Assembly (NCBI RefSeq): GCF_000633255.1
Contig: NZ_AYMJ01000013.1
Location: forward strand, 62,001-126,000
Direction: 5' to 3'
Origin: Pseudomonas sp. H1h
GTDB taxonomy: Bacteria; Pseudomonadota; Gammaproteobacteria; Pseudomonadales; Pseudomonadaceae
Length of the DNA: 64,000 bases
Both the position numbers and the translations under genes were made by a program. Below are positions 45,311 to 56,317 of the stretch, in pieces. Positions within the stretch are counted from its first letter, which is position 1, and each line of letters starts with the position of its first letter. Below the pieces are notes generated by a model. The model had not been told where the DNA came from. It saw only the letters and a list, made by a program, of their open reading frames with translations, and made no database searches.

Positions 45311-48300
45311 ATGAATGCTGAAGACTCCTTGAAACTTGCTCGCCGGTTTATCGGGTTGCCCCTGGAAAAGCGCCAGATGTTCCTCGCGGCCTTGCACAAG
45401 GAGGGCGTGGATTTCGCCCGCTTTCCGATCCCGCAGGGGGTCGAGGCCGATGACCGGCAGGCGCTGTCCTACGCACAGCAGCGCATGTGGTTTCTCTGGC
45501 AGCTCGACCCGCACAGCGGCGCCTACAACCTGCCGGGCGCGGTGCGCCTGACCGGGCACTTGAACCTGACGGCACTGGAGCAGGCCTTCGCCCATCTGGT
45601 CGAGCGTCACGAAACCCTGCGCACGGTGTTCCAGCGCCAGGCCGACGACAGCCTGCTGCAAGTGCCGGCGACGGCACCACTGCTGATCGAACAGGTGGAT
45701 TTCACCGGCTTGACCCCGGCCGAACGTGAGCTTGCGGTCGCCGACGCTGCCCAGCAGCAGTCACTGCTGCCGTTCGATCTGGGCGAGGGCCCGCTGCTGC
45801 GGATCAAGCTGCTCAAGCTCGACGCGCAGGAACATGTGCTGCTGTTGACCCTGCACCACATCGTTTCCGACGGTTGGTCGATGAACGTGCTGATCGACGA
45901 ATTCATTCGTTGCTACGACGCGTTCGATGCTGGCCAGCCGGTGCAACTGGCGCCGCTCCCGATCCAGTACAGCGACTACGCCCTGTGGCAGCGCCGCTGG
46001 CTGGAAGCCGGCGAACAGGCGCGGCAGCTCGATTACTGGCAGGCGCAACTGGGTGCTGAGCATCCGGTACTGGAATTGCCCACCGATCACCCGCGCCCGG
46101 CGATGCCGAGCTATCGCGGCACGCGCTACGAATTCGCCATCGATGGCGCGTTGGCCGAACAACTGCGCGGCACCGCCCAGCAGCACGGCATCACCTTGTT
46201 CATGCTGTTGCTCGGCGCATTTAACGTGCTGCTGCATCGCTACACCGGGCAGGCCGATATCCGCGTCGGCGTGCCGATTGCCAACCGTAATCGTGGCGAA
46301 ATCGAAGGCCTGATCGGCTTCTTCGTCAACACTCAGGTGCTGCGCACCGAGCTGGATGGCCAGACTCGCGTCGACGAGCTGCTGCGTGCGATCAAGGAAA
46401 CCGCGCTCGGTGCCCAGGCCCATCAGGACCTGCCGTTCGAGCGTCTGGTCGAAGCGCTGAAACTGGAACGCAGCCTCAGCCACACGCCGCTGTTCCAGGT
46501 GATGTACAACCATCAGCCGCAAGTCGCTGACATCAGCACCGTCAGCACCGCCTCCGGGCTGGAGCTGGGCGTGATCGAATGGCAGGGCCGCACCACCCAG
46601 TTCGACCTGACCCTGGACACCTATGAGAAGGCCGGCAAGCTGCACGCCGCGCTGACCTACGCCAACGATCTGTTCGACCCGCAGACCATCGAACGCATGG
46701 CGCAACACTGGCTCAACCTGTTGCGCGGCATGGTCGAGGACAGCCGCCAGCGCATCAGTGATCTGCCGCTGCTGGAGAGTGCCGAGTATCAACGGATCGT
46801 CCACGACTGGAACCTGGCGAATACCGAATCTGCCGCAGCGTCGTGCATCCATCGGTTGATCGAGCAACAGGTCGCCAGCCAGCCGCAGGCGCTGGCAGTG
46901 ACGTTCGGTGAGCAGGCATTCAGCTACGCCGACATCGACGCTCGGGCCAATCGCCTGGCGCACAAACTGATCGAGTGCGGGGTCGGTCCGGAGGTGCGGG
47001 TCGGCGTCGCCATGCAGCGTTCCGACACCCTGCTGGTGGCTTTGCTCGCCGTGCTCAAGGCCGGGGGTGCCTACGTGCCGCTGGACCCGGACTACCCGGC
47101 CGATCGCGTGGCCTACATGCTTGAAGACAGCCGCGCGCGCGTGCTGCTGACCGAGCACGCCATCGCGCAAACGCTAGCGGTGGGCGCTGACACGCAAGTG
47201 TTGCTGCTCGACGTGATCGAAGCCGAGCTGGCGACGTACCCAGGCCATGCCCCGGTCAGCGCCGTGTCGCCGGATAACCTGGCCTACGTGATCTACACCT
47301 CCGGCTCGACCGGCAAACCGAAAGGCGTGGCCATCGCACACCGCAACGTGCAGGCGCTGATCGAGTGGTCGCGCAGCGTCTACAGCCGTGATGACATTCA
47401 GGGTGTGCTGGCCTCGACTTCAGTGTGCTTCGACCTGTCGGTGTGGGAGCTGTTTGTCACCCTCGCCAACGGTGGCTCGCTGATCATCGCGCGCAACGCC
47501 CTTGAGTTGCCGCAACTGCCGGCGCGCGATCAGGTGCGCCTGATCAACACCGTGCCGTCGGCCATCAATGCCTTGCTGCGCGACGGCGCCATCGCTTCGA
47601 GCGTGCGCATCATCAACCTCGCGGGCGAGCCGTTGAAGCAGAGTCTGGTCGAGGCGTTGTATCAGCAGAGCGCGGTCGAGCAGGTGTTTGATCTGTACGG
47701 GCCTTCGGAAGACACCACGTACTCGACCTGGACGCGCCGCGAGGCGGGAGGTGCGGCGAACATCGGTCGGCCGTTGACCGGCACCGCCAGCTACCTGCTG
47801 GACGCCGATCTGCAACCGGTGCCGCAGGGTGTGGCCGCTGAACTGTATCTGGCCGGCGCCGGCATCACCCGGGGTTATCTGGGGCGTGCGGCAATGACCG
47901 CTGAAAAGTACGTGCCGAACCCGTTTTCCGCGACCGGCGAGCGGCTGTACCGCACTGGCGACCTGACCCGTTATCAGGCGGATGGCGCGCTGCAATACGT
48001 CGGGCGAATCGACCATCAGGTGAAGGTGCGCGGTTTCCGTATCGAACTCGGTGAAATCGAAGCGCGGCTGTTGCAGCAGGACACCGTGCGCGAACTGGCG
48101 GTACTGGCACAGGACGGCGCCAATGGTCAGCAACTGGTGGCGTACATCGTGCCGACCGACGCCTCGGTGCTGGCAGCAGATGCCGATGCACAGGCGAGCC
48201 TGCGCGAAACCCTGAAAGCGGCGCTGCGTCAGCACCTGCCGGATTACATGGTGCCGGCGTACCTGCTGTTCCTCGAACAGTTGCCGCTGACCCCTAACGG

Positions 48301-51300
48301 CAAACTCGACCGCAAGGCCTTGCCGGCGGTCGACGGACGCCAGCAGCAGCGTGAACACGTGGCACCGCGCAGCGTCATGGAGAAAGCCCTGGCGGCGATC
48401 TGGCAGGACGTACTGTCGCTGGATAACGTCGGTCTGGAAGACAACTTCTTCGAACTGGGCGGCGACTCGATCGTGTCGATGCAAGTGGTCAGCCGGGCAC
48501 GGCAGGCCGGGATCGTCCTCAGCCCCAAAGAGCTGTTCCAGTACCAGACCATCCGCAGCCTGGCGCAAGTTGCGCGGCACGGTGAACAGCGCTCGATCGA
48601 TCAGGGGCCTGTCGTGGGTGCGGTCGCACTGGCGCCGGTTCAGCGCTGGTTCTTCGAGCAGGACATCGCCCAGCGCCAGCACTGGAACCAGTCGCTGTTG
48701 CTGGTGCCACAACAGACGATGAACGCCGAGGCGCTGGATCGTGCGCTCAAGCAACTGGTCAATCATCACGACGGCTTGCGCCTGCGCTACACCTTGAATG
48801 CCGGCGGCTGGCAACAGGCCTATGCGGTGCCGTCCGACGAGTCGGTGCTGTGGCAACGCAACGCCGCCTCTACGCAAGACCTCAAGACGCTGTGCGACGA
48901 AGCTCAGCGCAGCCTTGATCTGAGTCGCGGGCCGTTGCTGCGCGCGCTGTTGGTGGACTTCGCCGACGGCAGTCAGCGCTTGCTGCTGGTGGCCCATCAC
49001 CTGGTGATCGACGGTGTTTCGTGGCGGGTGCTGCTGGAGGATTTGCAGCAAGCCTATGCCCAGGCGTTGAACGGCACGGCCATCGCCTTCCCGGGCAAGA
49101 CCAGCGCCTATCAGCACTGGGTCGCACGCCTGCAAGGCCACTTGCCGAACTTCGCGCAGAGCTTCGATTACTGGCAGACGCAACTGCGAGAAGCGGCGCA
49201 GGACGACTTGCCGTGCGAGCGGCCGCAGGGCTCACTGGAAAACCGCCACGAGCAGAAAATCGAGCTGACCTTCAGCGCCGAGCAAACCCGCAAGTTGCTG
49301 CAACAGGCTCCGGCGGCCTATCGCACTCAGGTCAACGATCTGCTGCTGACCGCGTTGGCCCGGGTGGTCTGCCGCTGGAGCGGTCACACCGCCAGCCTGA
49401 TTCAACTGGAGGGCCATGGCCGCGAAGACCTGTTCGACGACATCGACCTGACCCGCACCCTCGGCTGGTTCACCAGCCTGTTCCCGGTCAATCTGGTGCC
49501 GGCGGACACCCTCGGCGCCTCGATCAAAACCATCAAGGAACAGTTGCGCGCAGTGCCGGACAAAGGCCTGAGCTACGGCGCGCTGCGTTATCTGGGCGAT
49601 GAGCAGACGGCGGCGACGCTGGCCGCTCAGGCCAAGCCGCGCATCACCTTCAACTACCTCGGGCAATTCGACCGTCAGTTCGACGAGGCGGCGCTGTTCG
49701 TGCCGTCCAGCGAAGGCGGCGGGGTCGCTCAGGATCCGTCGGCGCCGCTGGCCAACTGGCTGACCGTCGAAGGTCAGGTGTACGGCGGCGAGCTGTCGAT
49801 GAACTGGGGCTTCAGCAGCCAGATGTTCGACCGCGCCACCGTGCAGCGCCTGGCCGATGAGTACGCCAGCGAGTTGAACGCGCTGATCGAGCACTGCTGT
49901 GCCCTCGACGCGCCGCAGGCGACGCCGTCGGACTTCCCGCTGGCTCGCGTGACGCAGGCGCAACTGGATGCGCTGCCGCTATCGGCCGGGCAACTCGAGG
50001 ATCTGTATCCGCTGTCACCGATGCAGCAAGGCATGCTCTTTCACACCCTGTACGAGCCGCAAGTCGGCGCCTACATCAGCCAGTTGCGCCTGGACATTCA
50101 CGGCCTCGATCCACAGCGTTTTGCCCAGTCGTGGCAGGCGGCGCTGGAGCGTCATCAGATTCTGCGCAGCAGCTTCCACTGGCATGGCCTCGACGCGGCG
50201 CATCAGGCGATCGAGCGTGACGTGGTGTTGCCGTTGGAAGTGCTTGAACTGACCGACACCGACGCATTGGCCGATGCCGAACGCGCGCAGGGTTTCGCTC
50301 TGGAGTGCGCGCCGCTGTTGCGATTGAAGCTGGTGCGCAGCGGCACGGCTGACTGGCACCTGATCTACACCAGCCACCACATTCTGATGGACGGCTGGAG
50401 CAATGCACAGTTGCTCGCCGAAGTGATCGAGCACTACAGCGCCGGTCAGGCGTTGCCGGCCCCGCTCGGGCAATACCGCGATTATCTGGCGTGGCTGCAA
50501 GCGCAGTCGGCCAGCGCTGGCGAGCAGTTCTGGAAGACCACACTGGCACCGCTGCAAGCGCCGACGTTGCTCGCCGACGCCTTGCGTGCGCCGGTGACAG
50601 GCGAGGGCAGTGCGGAGCATCGCGTGGTCCTCGATAGCCACGCGACCCTGCGCCTTGGTGAGTTCGCCCGCCAGCAGAAAGTCACCCTCAACACGGTGCT
50701 GCAAGGCGCCTGGGGCCTGTTGCTGCAACGCTATACTGGCCACGCTTGCGTGGCGTTCGGCGCCACGGTGGCTGGGCGTTCGGCACCGTTGGTGGGGATC
50801 GAGCAACAGCTCGGCCTGTTCATCAACACCTTGCCGCTGGTGTGCGCGCCCAATCCACAACAGTCCGTCAGCCAATGGCTCGGCGACCTGCAGGGCCTGA
50901 ACCTGGCCATGCGCGATTTCGAGCACGTGCCGCTGTATGACATCCAAGGCTGGGCCGGTCAGCAGGGTGGTGCGCTGTTCGACAGCCTGCTGGTGTTCGA
51001 AAACTTCCCGGTGGCCGAGGCGCTGAAACAGGGCGCACCGGCGGGGCTGTCGTTCAGCAATCTGCACAACCATGAACGCACCCACTATCCACTGACGCTG
51101 GGTGTCGAAATCGGTGCGACCCTGACCCTGGACTTCAGCTACGACAGCGCGCGTTTCAGTGCCGATCAAGTGGCGACGTTGTCGGCCAATCTGCAGCACC
51201 TGCTGAATCAGTTGGTCAGCAGTGCCGATGTCGCCCTGGGTTCGCTGGCGCTGCTCGATGCCGAGGGCCAGGCGCCGTTGCTGGCGGTCAGCCGAGCGCC

Positions 51301-54300
51301 CGTGGTGGCGTTGCAGGACTCGCGTCTGGCCCACGAACAGATCGCCGCCCGCGCCGCGGCCACCCCTCAGGCACTGGCATTGCTGGTCGACGGCCAGACC
51401 CTGAGCTACGGCCAGCTCAACGCGCAGGCCAATCGTCTGGCCCATCGTCTGATCGCTCATGGTGCCGGCCCCGGCACCCGCGTGGGACTGGCGTTGAACC
51501 GCGGCCCGCAGTTGATCGTCAGCCTGCTGGCGGTGCTCAAGAGCGGCGCAGCGTATGTGCCGCTGGACCCCAAATACCCGGGCGAGCGCCTGCGCTACAT
51601 GATCGACGACAGCCGCCTCGACGTGCTGCTGTGCGAGTCGGGCCTGCTGGAGGATCTGTCGTTGCCGTCGGTGGTGCGTCTGGTGCTGGATGACAGCGCC
51701 GGTTTTGCCGACAACGACCCGCTCACACAGGCTGACGCGCAGGATCTGGCCTATGTGATTTACACCTCCGGCTCCACCGGTCAACCAAAAGGCGTGGCGA
51801 TTGCCCAGGGCGCGCTGCGAGAGTTCTGCCAGAGTGCTGCCGAGTATTCGCGGCTGTCGTCGGCGGACCGCGTGTTGCAGTTCGCCACGTTCAGTTTCGA
51901 CGGTTTCGTTGAACAGTGCTTCCCGGCGTTGTGCGTCGGCGCCGCGTTGATCATGCGCGGCGACGCGCTGTGGGATGCCGGGCAACTGGCCAGCGAAATC
52001 GTGCGCCACGGCGTCACCGTGGCCGACTTGCCGGCCGCCTACTGGTACTTGCTGGCCCGCGAGTGCGCGAGCGGCGCGATCAGCACCCTGGGCGAGTTGC
52101 GCCAGGTGCACGTCGGCGGTGAGGCGATGTCCGTCGAGGGCCTGCGCCTCTGGCATCAGGCCGGCCAGGGCCATGTGCGTTTGCTCAACACCTACGGCCC
52201 GACCGAGGCCACCGTGGTGTCCAGCGTGCAGGATTGCCGTCTGGAAGACGCCAGCGACAGCTTCGGTGTGCCGATCGGCCGCGCCATCCCCGGGCGTGCT
52301 CTGTATGTGCTGGACAGCGCCGGGCAATTGCTGCCGGCCGGCGGCATCGGCGAGTTGTGCATCGGCGCGCCGGCCTGTCTGGCGCAAAGCTATTTCGACC
52401 GTCCGGCGCTGACCGCCGAACGCTTCCTGCCGGACCCGTTTGCCATTGAGCCGGGCGCACGTCTATACCGCAGCGGCGACCTGGCGCGCTACAACGCCAA
52501 CGCCGATCTGGAGTACGTCGGGCGTATCGACCACCAAGTGAAGATTCGCGGTTTGCGCATCGAAATGGGTGAGATCGAAGCCTGCCTGCAAGCACGTGCC
52601 GATGTGCGGGATGCAGCGGTCATCGCTCAGGACGGTGCGCAGCTGGTGGCCTATATCGTGGCCAGCGGCGTGCTGGCCGATGAGGCGCAGTACCGAGAAA
52701 CCCTTGACGCGGCCCTGCGCCAGTCGTTGCCGGATTACATGGTGCCGAGCCATCTGGTGCTGATGACCGCGCTGCCGCTCAACAACAACGGCAAACTCGA
52801 TCGCAGCGCCCTGCCACGAGTTTGCGCCGGCACCGCTCAGCGCGAGTTTGTGGCCCCGGCCCAAGGGCTGGAAACGCAGCTGGCGCAGATCTGGCAGGAG
52901 GTATTGCAGGTCGAGCGCGTGGGTCGTGAGGACAACTTCTTCGCGCTCGGCGGCCATTCGCTGCTGGTGCTGCAAGTGATCTCGCGAGTGCGCCAGCAAC
53001 TGCACCTGGAGTTGCCGGTCAACAGCCTGTTCTCGGCGGCCAGCCTGGCCGAATTTACCGAGCGCGCCGCGCTGGCCAGCGGCAGCGCGCAACCGGTGTT
53101 GCAGCCTGCGGCCAGTGACCGGCCGGCGGTGCTGTCCTACGCCCAGCAGCGGCAGTGGATTGTCTGGCAGCTGGATCCGCAGAGCCCGGCGTATAACATT
53201 CCTGCCGCTTTGCGCCTCAAGGGCCGCCTGGATCAAGCAGCGTTGCGTCTGGCGTTCGAGCAATTGCAGGCACGCCACGCCAGCTTGCGCACCACCTTCG
53301 AACAGGACGGGCAGCAGGCGCAGCCACGGCTGCATGCGCAGTTGCCGCTGCAACTCGATCAGCATCAGATCGACGCGGCGTCCCTTGACGCGGCTATCGC
53401 TGCGCAAATCGCCCGGCCGTTCGACCTGCGCAACGGCCCGTTGTGGCGGATGCTGTTGCTGCAGCTCGGCGCCGAGGAACATGTGCTGGTGCTGACCGTG
53501 CACCACATCGCCGCCGATGGCTGGTCGATGCAGGTCATGGTCGATGAGTTCAGTGCGCTGTATCAGGCCGCTGTCGAAGGGCGTGCCGCCGACCTCAAGC
53601 AACTGCCGGTGAGCTACAGCGATTACGCGCTCTGGCAGCGCGACTGGCTGGAAGCGGGCGAGGGCGAGCGTCAGCTCGGTCAGTGGCGCGAGCGCCTGGC
53701 CGGCAGTCAGGCGCCGCTTGAGCTGCCAAGTGAGTTGAGCCGTCCGGCGCGCCGCAGCGAGCGTGGTGCCAGCCTGTTGCTGAACGTTGATGCGCCATTG
53801 CTGGCAGCGCTGCGTGAATGTGCACAGGCGCAGCAAGTGACCTTGTTCATGTTGTTGCTGGCGAGCCTGCAAACCGTGCTGCACCGCCAGAGCGGGCAGG
53901 CGTCGATCAACGTCGGCGTGCCGAGTGCGGGCCGTTCGCGCCTGGAAACCGAAGGCCTGATCGGCTTCTTCATCAACACCCAGGTGCTGCGTGCCGAGAT
54001 CGACGGTCAGCAATCCTTCAGCAGCCTGCTGCAACAGATCAAGCAGGTGGCGTTGCAGGCGCAGGCCAATCAGGACCTGCCGTTCGAGCAACTGGTCGAT
54101 GCGTTGCAGCCGGATCGCAGCCTCAATCACAGCCCGTTGTTCCAGGTGCTGTTCAACCATCAGCAGCAACTGGGCGCCAGTGTCGAGCGCACGGTGGCCG
54201 ATTTGCAGGTCGAGCGTCTGCACTGGCAGCAAACCACCACGCAGTTCGACCTGGTCCTCGACACGCAGGAGCAGGGCGACACGCTGGACGCGAGCCTGAC

Positions 54301-56317
54301 CTACGCCACCGACGTGTATGACCCGGCCTCGATGCAGCGCTTCGCCGAGCAATGGCTGAACCTGCTGCGCGCGGTGGCGGCTGATCCGCAGCAGCGAGTG
54401 GCCGAGTTGCCATTGCTGCCGAGCGCCGAGCGTCAGGCGTTGATCGCCGAGTGGAACCCGCGGTTCGAGGTGCAACCGCCGTCGCCGACCCTGCACCAGT
54501 TGTTCGAAGCACAGGTCGCGCTGCGTCCTCAGGCGATTGCGCTGGTCTACGAGGGCGAACGCCTGAGTTATGCCGCACTGAATGCCCAGGCCAACCGCCT
54601 GGCGCGCAAGCTGCGCGAGCAGGGTGTCGGTGCGGAAGTGCGGGTCGGTATCGCCACCGAGCGTGCGTTGCCGCTGGTGGTTGGTGTGCTGGCGATTCTC
54701 AAGGCCGGTGGTGCCTACGTGCCGCTCGATCCGCAATACCCGGCAGAGCGCCTGAGCTACATGATCGAAGACAGCGGCATCACCTTGCTGCTGACTCAGC
54801 AACACCTGCGCGACGGCTTGCCGGCGCGCGATACGGTGCAGGTGCTGTGCCTCGACGCGCTGGCGCTGGACGCCTACAGCGCGGACGATCTGCCGAGCCT
54901 GAGCAGCCCGGACAATCTCGCCTATGTGATCTACACCTCGGGCTCCACCGGTCGGCCAAAAGGGGCGTTGCTCAGCCACGCCAACGTCGGGCGCCTGTTG
55001 AGCGCGACCGCCGGTGAATTCAACTTCGGCGCGGACGATGTCTGGACCCTGTTCCATTCCTACGCGTTCGATTTCTCGGTGTGGGAACTGTTCGGTGCGC
55101 TGTGCACCGGCGGGCGTCTGGTGATCGTGCCGTATTACATCAGCCGCGAGCCGCAGGAGTTCCATCGCCTGCTGTGCGACGAAGGTGTGACGGTGTTGAA
55201 CCAGACCCCGACCGCGTTCCGCCAACTGTTGCCGATTGCCTGCGCCAGTCCGCGCCACCTTGCCCTGCGCCAGGTGATTTTTGGTGGTGAAGCGCTGGAA
55301 GTGGCGAGCCTGCGGCCATGGTTCGAGCGCTTCGGCGATCAACAACCGACCCTGGTGAACATGTACGGCATCACCGAAACCACGGTGCACGTCACCTACC
55401 GTGCGATCCGCCTGGCGGACCTCGACGGCAAGGCGCAGAGCCCGATCGGCCTGCCGATTCGCGACCTGCGCTGGTACTTGCTCGACAGCCAGTTGCAACC
55501 GGTGCCGGTGGGCGTGGCGGGCGAGTTGTACATCGGCGGTGCAGGCCTGGCGCGCGGTTACCACGGACGCTTCGACCTGACCGCCGAGCGTTTTGTGCCG
55601 AGCCCGTTCGATGCCGCGCAGCGCCTGTATCGCAGCGGCGATCTGGCGCGCCAGCGGCACGACGGCAGCATCGACTACCTGGGGCGCATCGACCAGCAAG
55701 TGAAGATCCGTGGCTTTCGCATCGAACTGGGAGAGATCGAGGCCGCGCTGCTCGCGCAACCCGGCGTGCGCCACGCGGTACTGAGCGTGCACAGCGACGA
55801 GGGCGGCCCGCAACTGTGCGCCTACGTGGTGGCCGAGCAACCCCCGGCCGACCTGATCGCCTGGCGTGACGACCTGCGCGCGGCGCTCAAGGTCGATCTG
55901 CCGGACTACATGGTGCCGAGCCACTGGTTGCTGCTCGATGCCTTGCCGCTGACCAGCAACGGCAAGCTCGACCGCAAGGCCCTGCCGTTGCCCGATGCCC
56001 AGGCCCTGCAGCGTCCTTATGAAGCTCCCGAAGGCGACCTCGAACGGCAATTGGCGGCGATCTGGGCCGACGTGCTGGGCGTGGCGCAAGTCGGGCGACG
56101 CGACAACTTCTTTGAATTGGGCGGGCACTCGCTGCTCGCCGCCCAGGCCAGCGCCCGTGTGGAGCTGGAACTGGGCATCGAGCTGGCGCTGCGTGCGCTG
56201 TTCGAATCCAGCGACCTTCAGGCTTATGCCGCCATGGCCGGGCAACTCGCCCCGACTGACAACGATGCACGTCTGGATGCGCTTGAGTCGCTTCTCGACG
56301 AGATGGAGATCAACTGA
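45311..56317 (+). CDS. pvdI: Pyoverdine side-chain NRPS, three modules (predicted D-Ala, L-Lys, L-Thr)
   Basis: A 3668-residue cytosolic synthetase. Order: C (HHIVSDG near 182), A (YTSGSTGKPKG near 662), T (LGGDS near 1049), E (HHLVIDG near 1228), C (HHILMDG near 1689), A (near 2151), T (LGGHS near 2546), C (HHIAADG near 2731), A (near 3208), T (near 3603). There is no thioesterase, so the chain passes to the next protein. Pocket residues read by eye: DLWTNALTY-K (Ala-like), DGEDHGTVV-K (Lys, as in pyoverdine enzymes) and DFWNIGMVH-K (Thr). The first module has an epimerase, so D-Ala. The N-terminus (MNAEDSLKLARRFI) is that of PvdI as I recall it. Stop and next start overlap (TGATG). Confidence 0.85.
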   Translation: MNAEDSLKLARRFIGLPLEKRQMFLAALHKEGVDFARFPIPQGVEADDRQALSYAQQRMWFLWQLDPHSGAYNLPGAVRLTGHLNLTALEQAFAHLVERHETLRTVFQRQADDSLLQVPATAPLLIEQVDFTGLTPAERELAVADAAQQQSLLPFDLGEGPLLRIKLLKLDAQEHVLLLTLHHIVSDGWSMNVLIDEFIRCYDAFDAGQPVQLAPLPIQYSDYALWQRRWLEAGEQARQLDYWQAQLGAEHPVLELPTDHPRPAMPSYRGTRYEFAIDGALAEQLRGTAQQHGITLFMLLLGAFNVLLHRYTGQADIRVGVPIANRNRGEIEGLIGFFVNTQVLRTELDGQTRVDELLRAIKETALGAQAHQDLPFERLVEALKLERSLSHTPLFQVMYNHQPQVADISTVSTASGLELGVIEWQGRTTQFDLTLDTYEKAGKLHAALTYANDLFDPQTIERMAQHWLNLLRGMVEDSRQRISDLPLLESAEYQRIVHDWNLANTESAAASCIHRLIEQQVASQPQALAVTFGEQAFSYADIDARANRLAHKLIECGVGPEVRVGVAMQRSDTLLVALLAVLKAGGAYVPLDPDYPADRVAYMLEDSRARVLLTEHAIAQTLAVGADTQVLLLDVIEAELATYPGHAPVSAVSPDNLAYVIYTSGSTGKPKGVAIAHRNVQALIEWSRSVYSRDDIQGVLASTSVCFDLSVWELFVTLANGGSLIIARNALELPQLPARDQVRLINTVPSAINALLRDGAIASSVRIINLAGEPLKQSLVEALYQQSAVEQVFDLYGPSEDTTYSTWTRREAGGAANIGRPLTGTASYLLDADLQPVPQGVAAELYLAGAGITRGYLGRAAMTAEKYVPNPFSATGERLYRTGDLTRYQADGALQYVGRIDHQVKVRGFRIELGEIEARLLQQDTVRELAVLAQDGANGQQLVAYIVPTDASVLAADADAQASLRETLKAALRQHLPDYMVPAYLLFLEQLPLTPNGKLDRKALPAVDGRQQQREHVAPRSVMEKALAAIWQDVLSLDNVGLEDNFFELGGDSIVSMQVVSRARQAGIVLSPKELFQYQTIRSLAQVARHGEQRSIDQGPVVGAVALAPVQRWFFEQDIAQRQHWNQSLLLVPQQTMNAEALDRALKQLVNHHDGLRLRYTLNAGGWQQAYAVPSDESVLWQRNAASTQDLKTLCDEAQRSLDLSRGPLLRALLVDFADGSQRLLLVAHHLVIDGVSWRVLLEDLQQAYAQALNGTAIAFPGKTSAYQHWVARLQGHLPNFAQSFDYWQTQLREAAQDDLPCERPQGSLENRHEQKIELTFSAEQTRKLLQQAPAAYRTQVNDLLLTALARVVCRWSGHTASLIQLEGHGREDLFDDIDLTRTLGWFTSLFPVNLVPADTLGASIKTIKEQLRAVPDKGLSYGALRYLGDEQTAATLAAQAKPRITFNYLGQFDRQFDEAALFVPSSEGGGVAQDPSAPLANWLTVEGQVYGGELSMNWGFSSQMFDRATVQRLADEYASELNALIEHCCALDAPQATPSDFPLARVTQAQLDALPLSAGQLEDLYPLSPMQQGMLFHTLYEPQVGAYISQLRLDIHGLDPQRFAQSWQAALERHQILRSSFHWHGLDAAHQAIERDVVLPLEVLELTDTDALADAERAQGFALECAPLLRLKLVRSGTADWHLIYTSHHILMDGWSNAQLLAEVIEHYSAGQALPAPLGQYRDYLAWLQAQSASAGEQFWKTTLAPLQAPTLLADALRAPVTGEGSAEHRVVLDSHATLRLGEFARQQKVTLNTVLQGAWGLLLQRYTGHACVAFGATVAGRSAPLVGIEQQLGLFINTLPLVCAPNPQQSVSQWLGDLQGLNLAMRDFEHVPLYDIQGWAGQQGGALFDSLLVFENFPVAEALKQGAPAGLSFSNLHNHERTHYPLTLGVEIGATLTLDFSYDSARFSADQVATLSANLQHLLNQLVSSADVALGSLALLDAEGQAPLLAVSRAPVVALQDSRLAHEQIAARAAATPQALALLVDGQTLSYGQLNAQANRLAHRLIAHGAGPGTRVGLALNRGPQLIVSLLAVLKSGAAYVPLDPKYPGERLRYMIDDSRLDVLLCESGLLEDLSLPSVVRLVLDDSAGFADNDPLTQADAQDLAYVIYTSGSTGQPKGVAIAQGALREFCQSAAEYSRLSSADRVLQFATFSFDGFVEQCFPALCVGAALIMRGDALWDAGQLASEIVRHGVTVADLPAAYWYLLARECASGAISTLGELRQVHVGGEAMSVEGLRLWHQAGQGHVRLLNTYGPTEATVVSSVQDCRLEDASDSFGVPIGRAIPGRALYVLDSAGQLLPAGGIGELCIGAPACLAQSYFDRPALTAERFLPDPFAIEPGARLYRSGDLARYNANADLEYVGRIDHQVKIRGLRIEMGEIEACLQARADVRDAAVIAQDGAQLVAYIVASGVLADEAQYRETLDAALRQSLPDYMVPSHLVLMTALPLNNNGKLDRSALPRVCAGTAQREFVAPAQGLETQLAQIWQEVLQVERVGREDNFFALGGHSLLVLQVISRVRQQLHLELPVNSLFSAASLAEFTERAALASGSAQPVLQPAASDRPAVLSYAQQRQWIVWQLDPQSPAYNIPAALRLKGRLDQAALRLAFEQLQARHASLRTTFEQDGQQAQPRLHAQLPLQLDQHQIDAASLDAAIAAQIARPFDLRNGPLWRMLLLQLGAEEHVLVLTVHHIAADGWSMQVMVDEFSALYQAAVEGRAADLKQLPVSYSDYALWQRDWLEAGEGERQLGQWRERLAGSQAPLELPSELSRPARRSERGASLLLNVDAPLLAALRECAQAQQVTLFMLLLASLQTVLHRQSGQASINVGVPSAGRSRLETEGLIGFFINTQVLRAEIDGQQSFSSLLQQIKQVALQAQANQDLPFEQLVDALQPDRSLNHSPLFQVLFNHQQQLGASVERTVADLQVERLHWQQTTTQFDLVLDTQEQGDTLDASLTYATDVYDPASMQRFAEQWLNLLRAVAADPQQRVAELPLLPSAERQALIAEWNPRFEVQPPSPTLHQLFEAQVALRPQAIALVYEGERLSYAALNAQANRLARKLREQGVGAEVRVGIATERALPLVVGVLAILKAGGAYVPLDPQYPAERLSYMIEDSGITLLLTQQHLRDGLPARDTVQVLCLDALALDAYSADDLPSLSSPDNLAYVIYTSGSTGRPKGALLSHANVGRLLSATAGEFNFGADDVWTLFHSYAFDFSVWELFGALCTGGRLVIVPYYISREPQEFHRLLCDEGVTVLNQTPTAFRQLLPIACASPRHLALRQVIFGGEALEVASLRPWFERFGDQQPTLVNMYGITETTVHVTYRAIRLADLDGKAQSPIGLPIRDLRWYLLDSQLQPVPVGVAGELYIGGAGLARGYHGRFDLTAERFVPSPFDAAQRLYRSGDLARQRHDGSIDYLGRIDQQVKIRGFRIELGEIEAALLAQPGVRHAVLSVHSDEGGPQLCAYVVAEQPPADLIAWRDDLRAALKVDLPDYMVPSHWLLLDALPLTSNGKLDRKALPLPDAQALQRPYEAPEGDLERQLAAIWADVLGVAQVGRRDNFFELGGHSLLAAQASARVELELGIELALRALFESSDLQAYAAMAGQLAPTDNDARLDALESLLDEMEIN

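Noticed and set aside
52463..56245. Open frame of 1260 codons on the minus strand, opposite the first NRPS gene
   Set aside because: Same cause; no start context and no domain text.
45311..56317. First NRPS considered as PvdL (chromophore synthetase)
   Set aside because: It begins with a condensation domain, not with the acyl-CoA-ligase-like domain of PvdL, and has three modules with Ala/Lys/Thr codes, so it is a side-chain enzyme.
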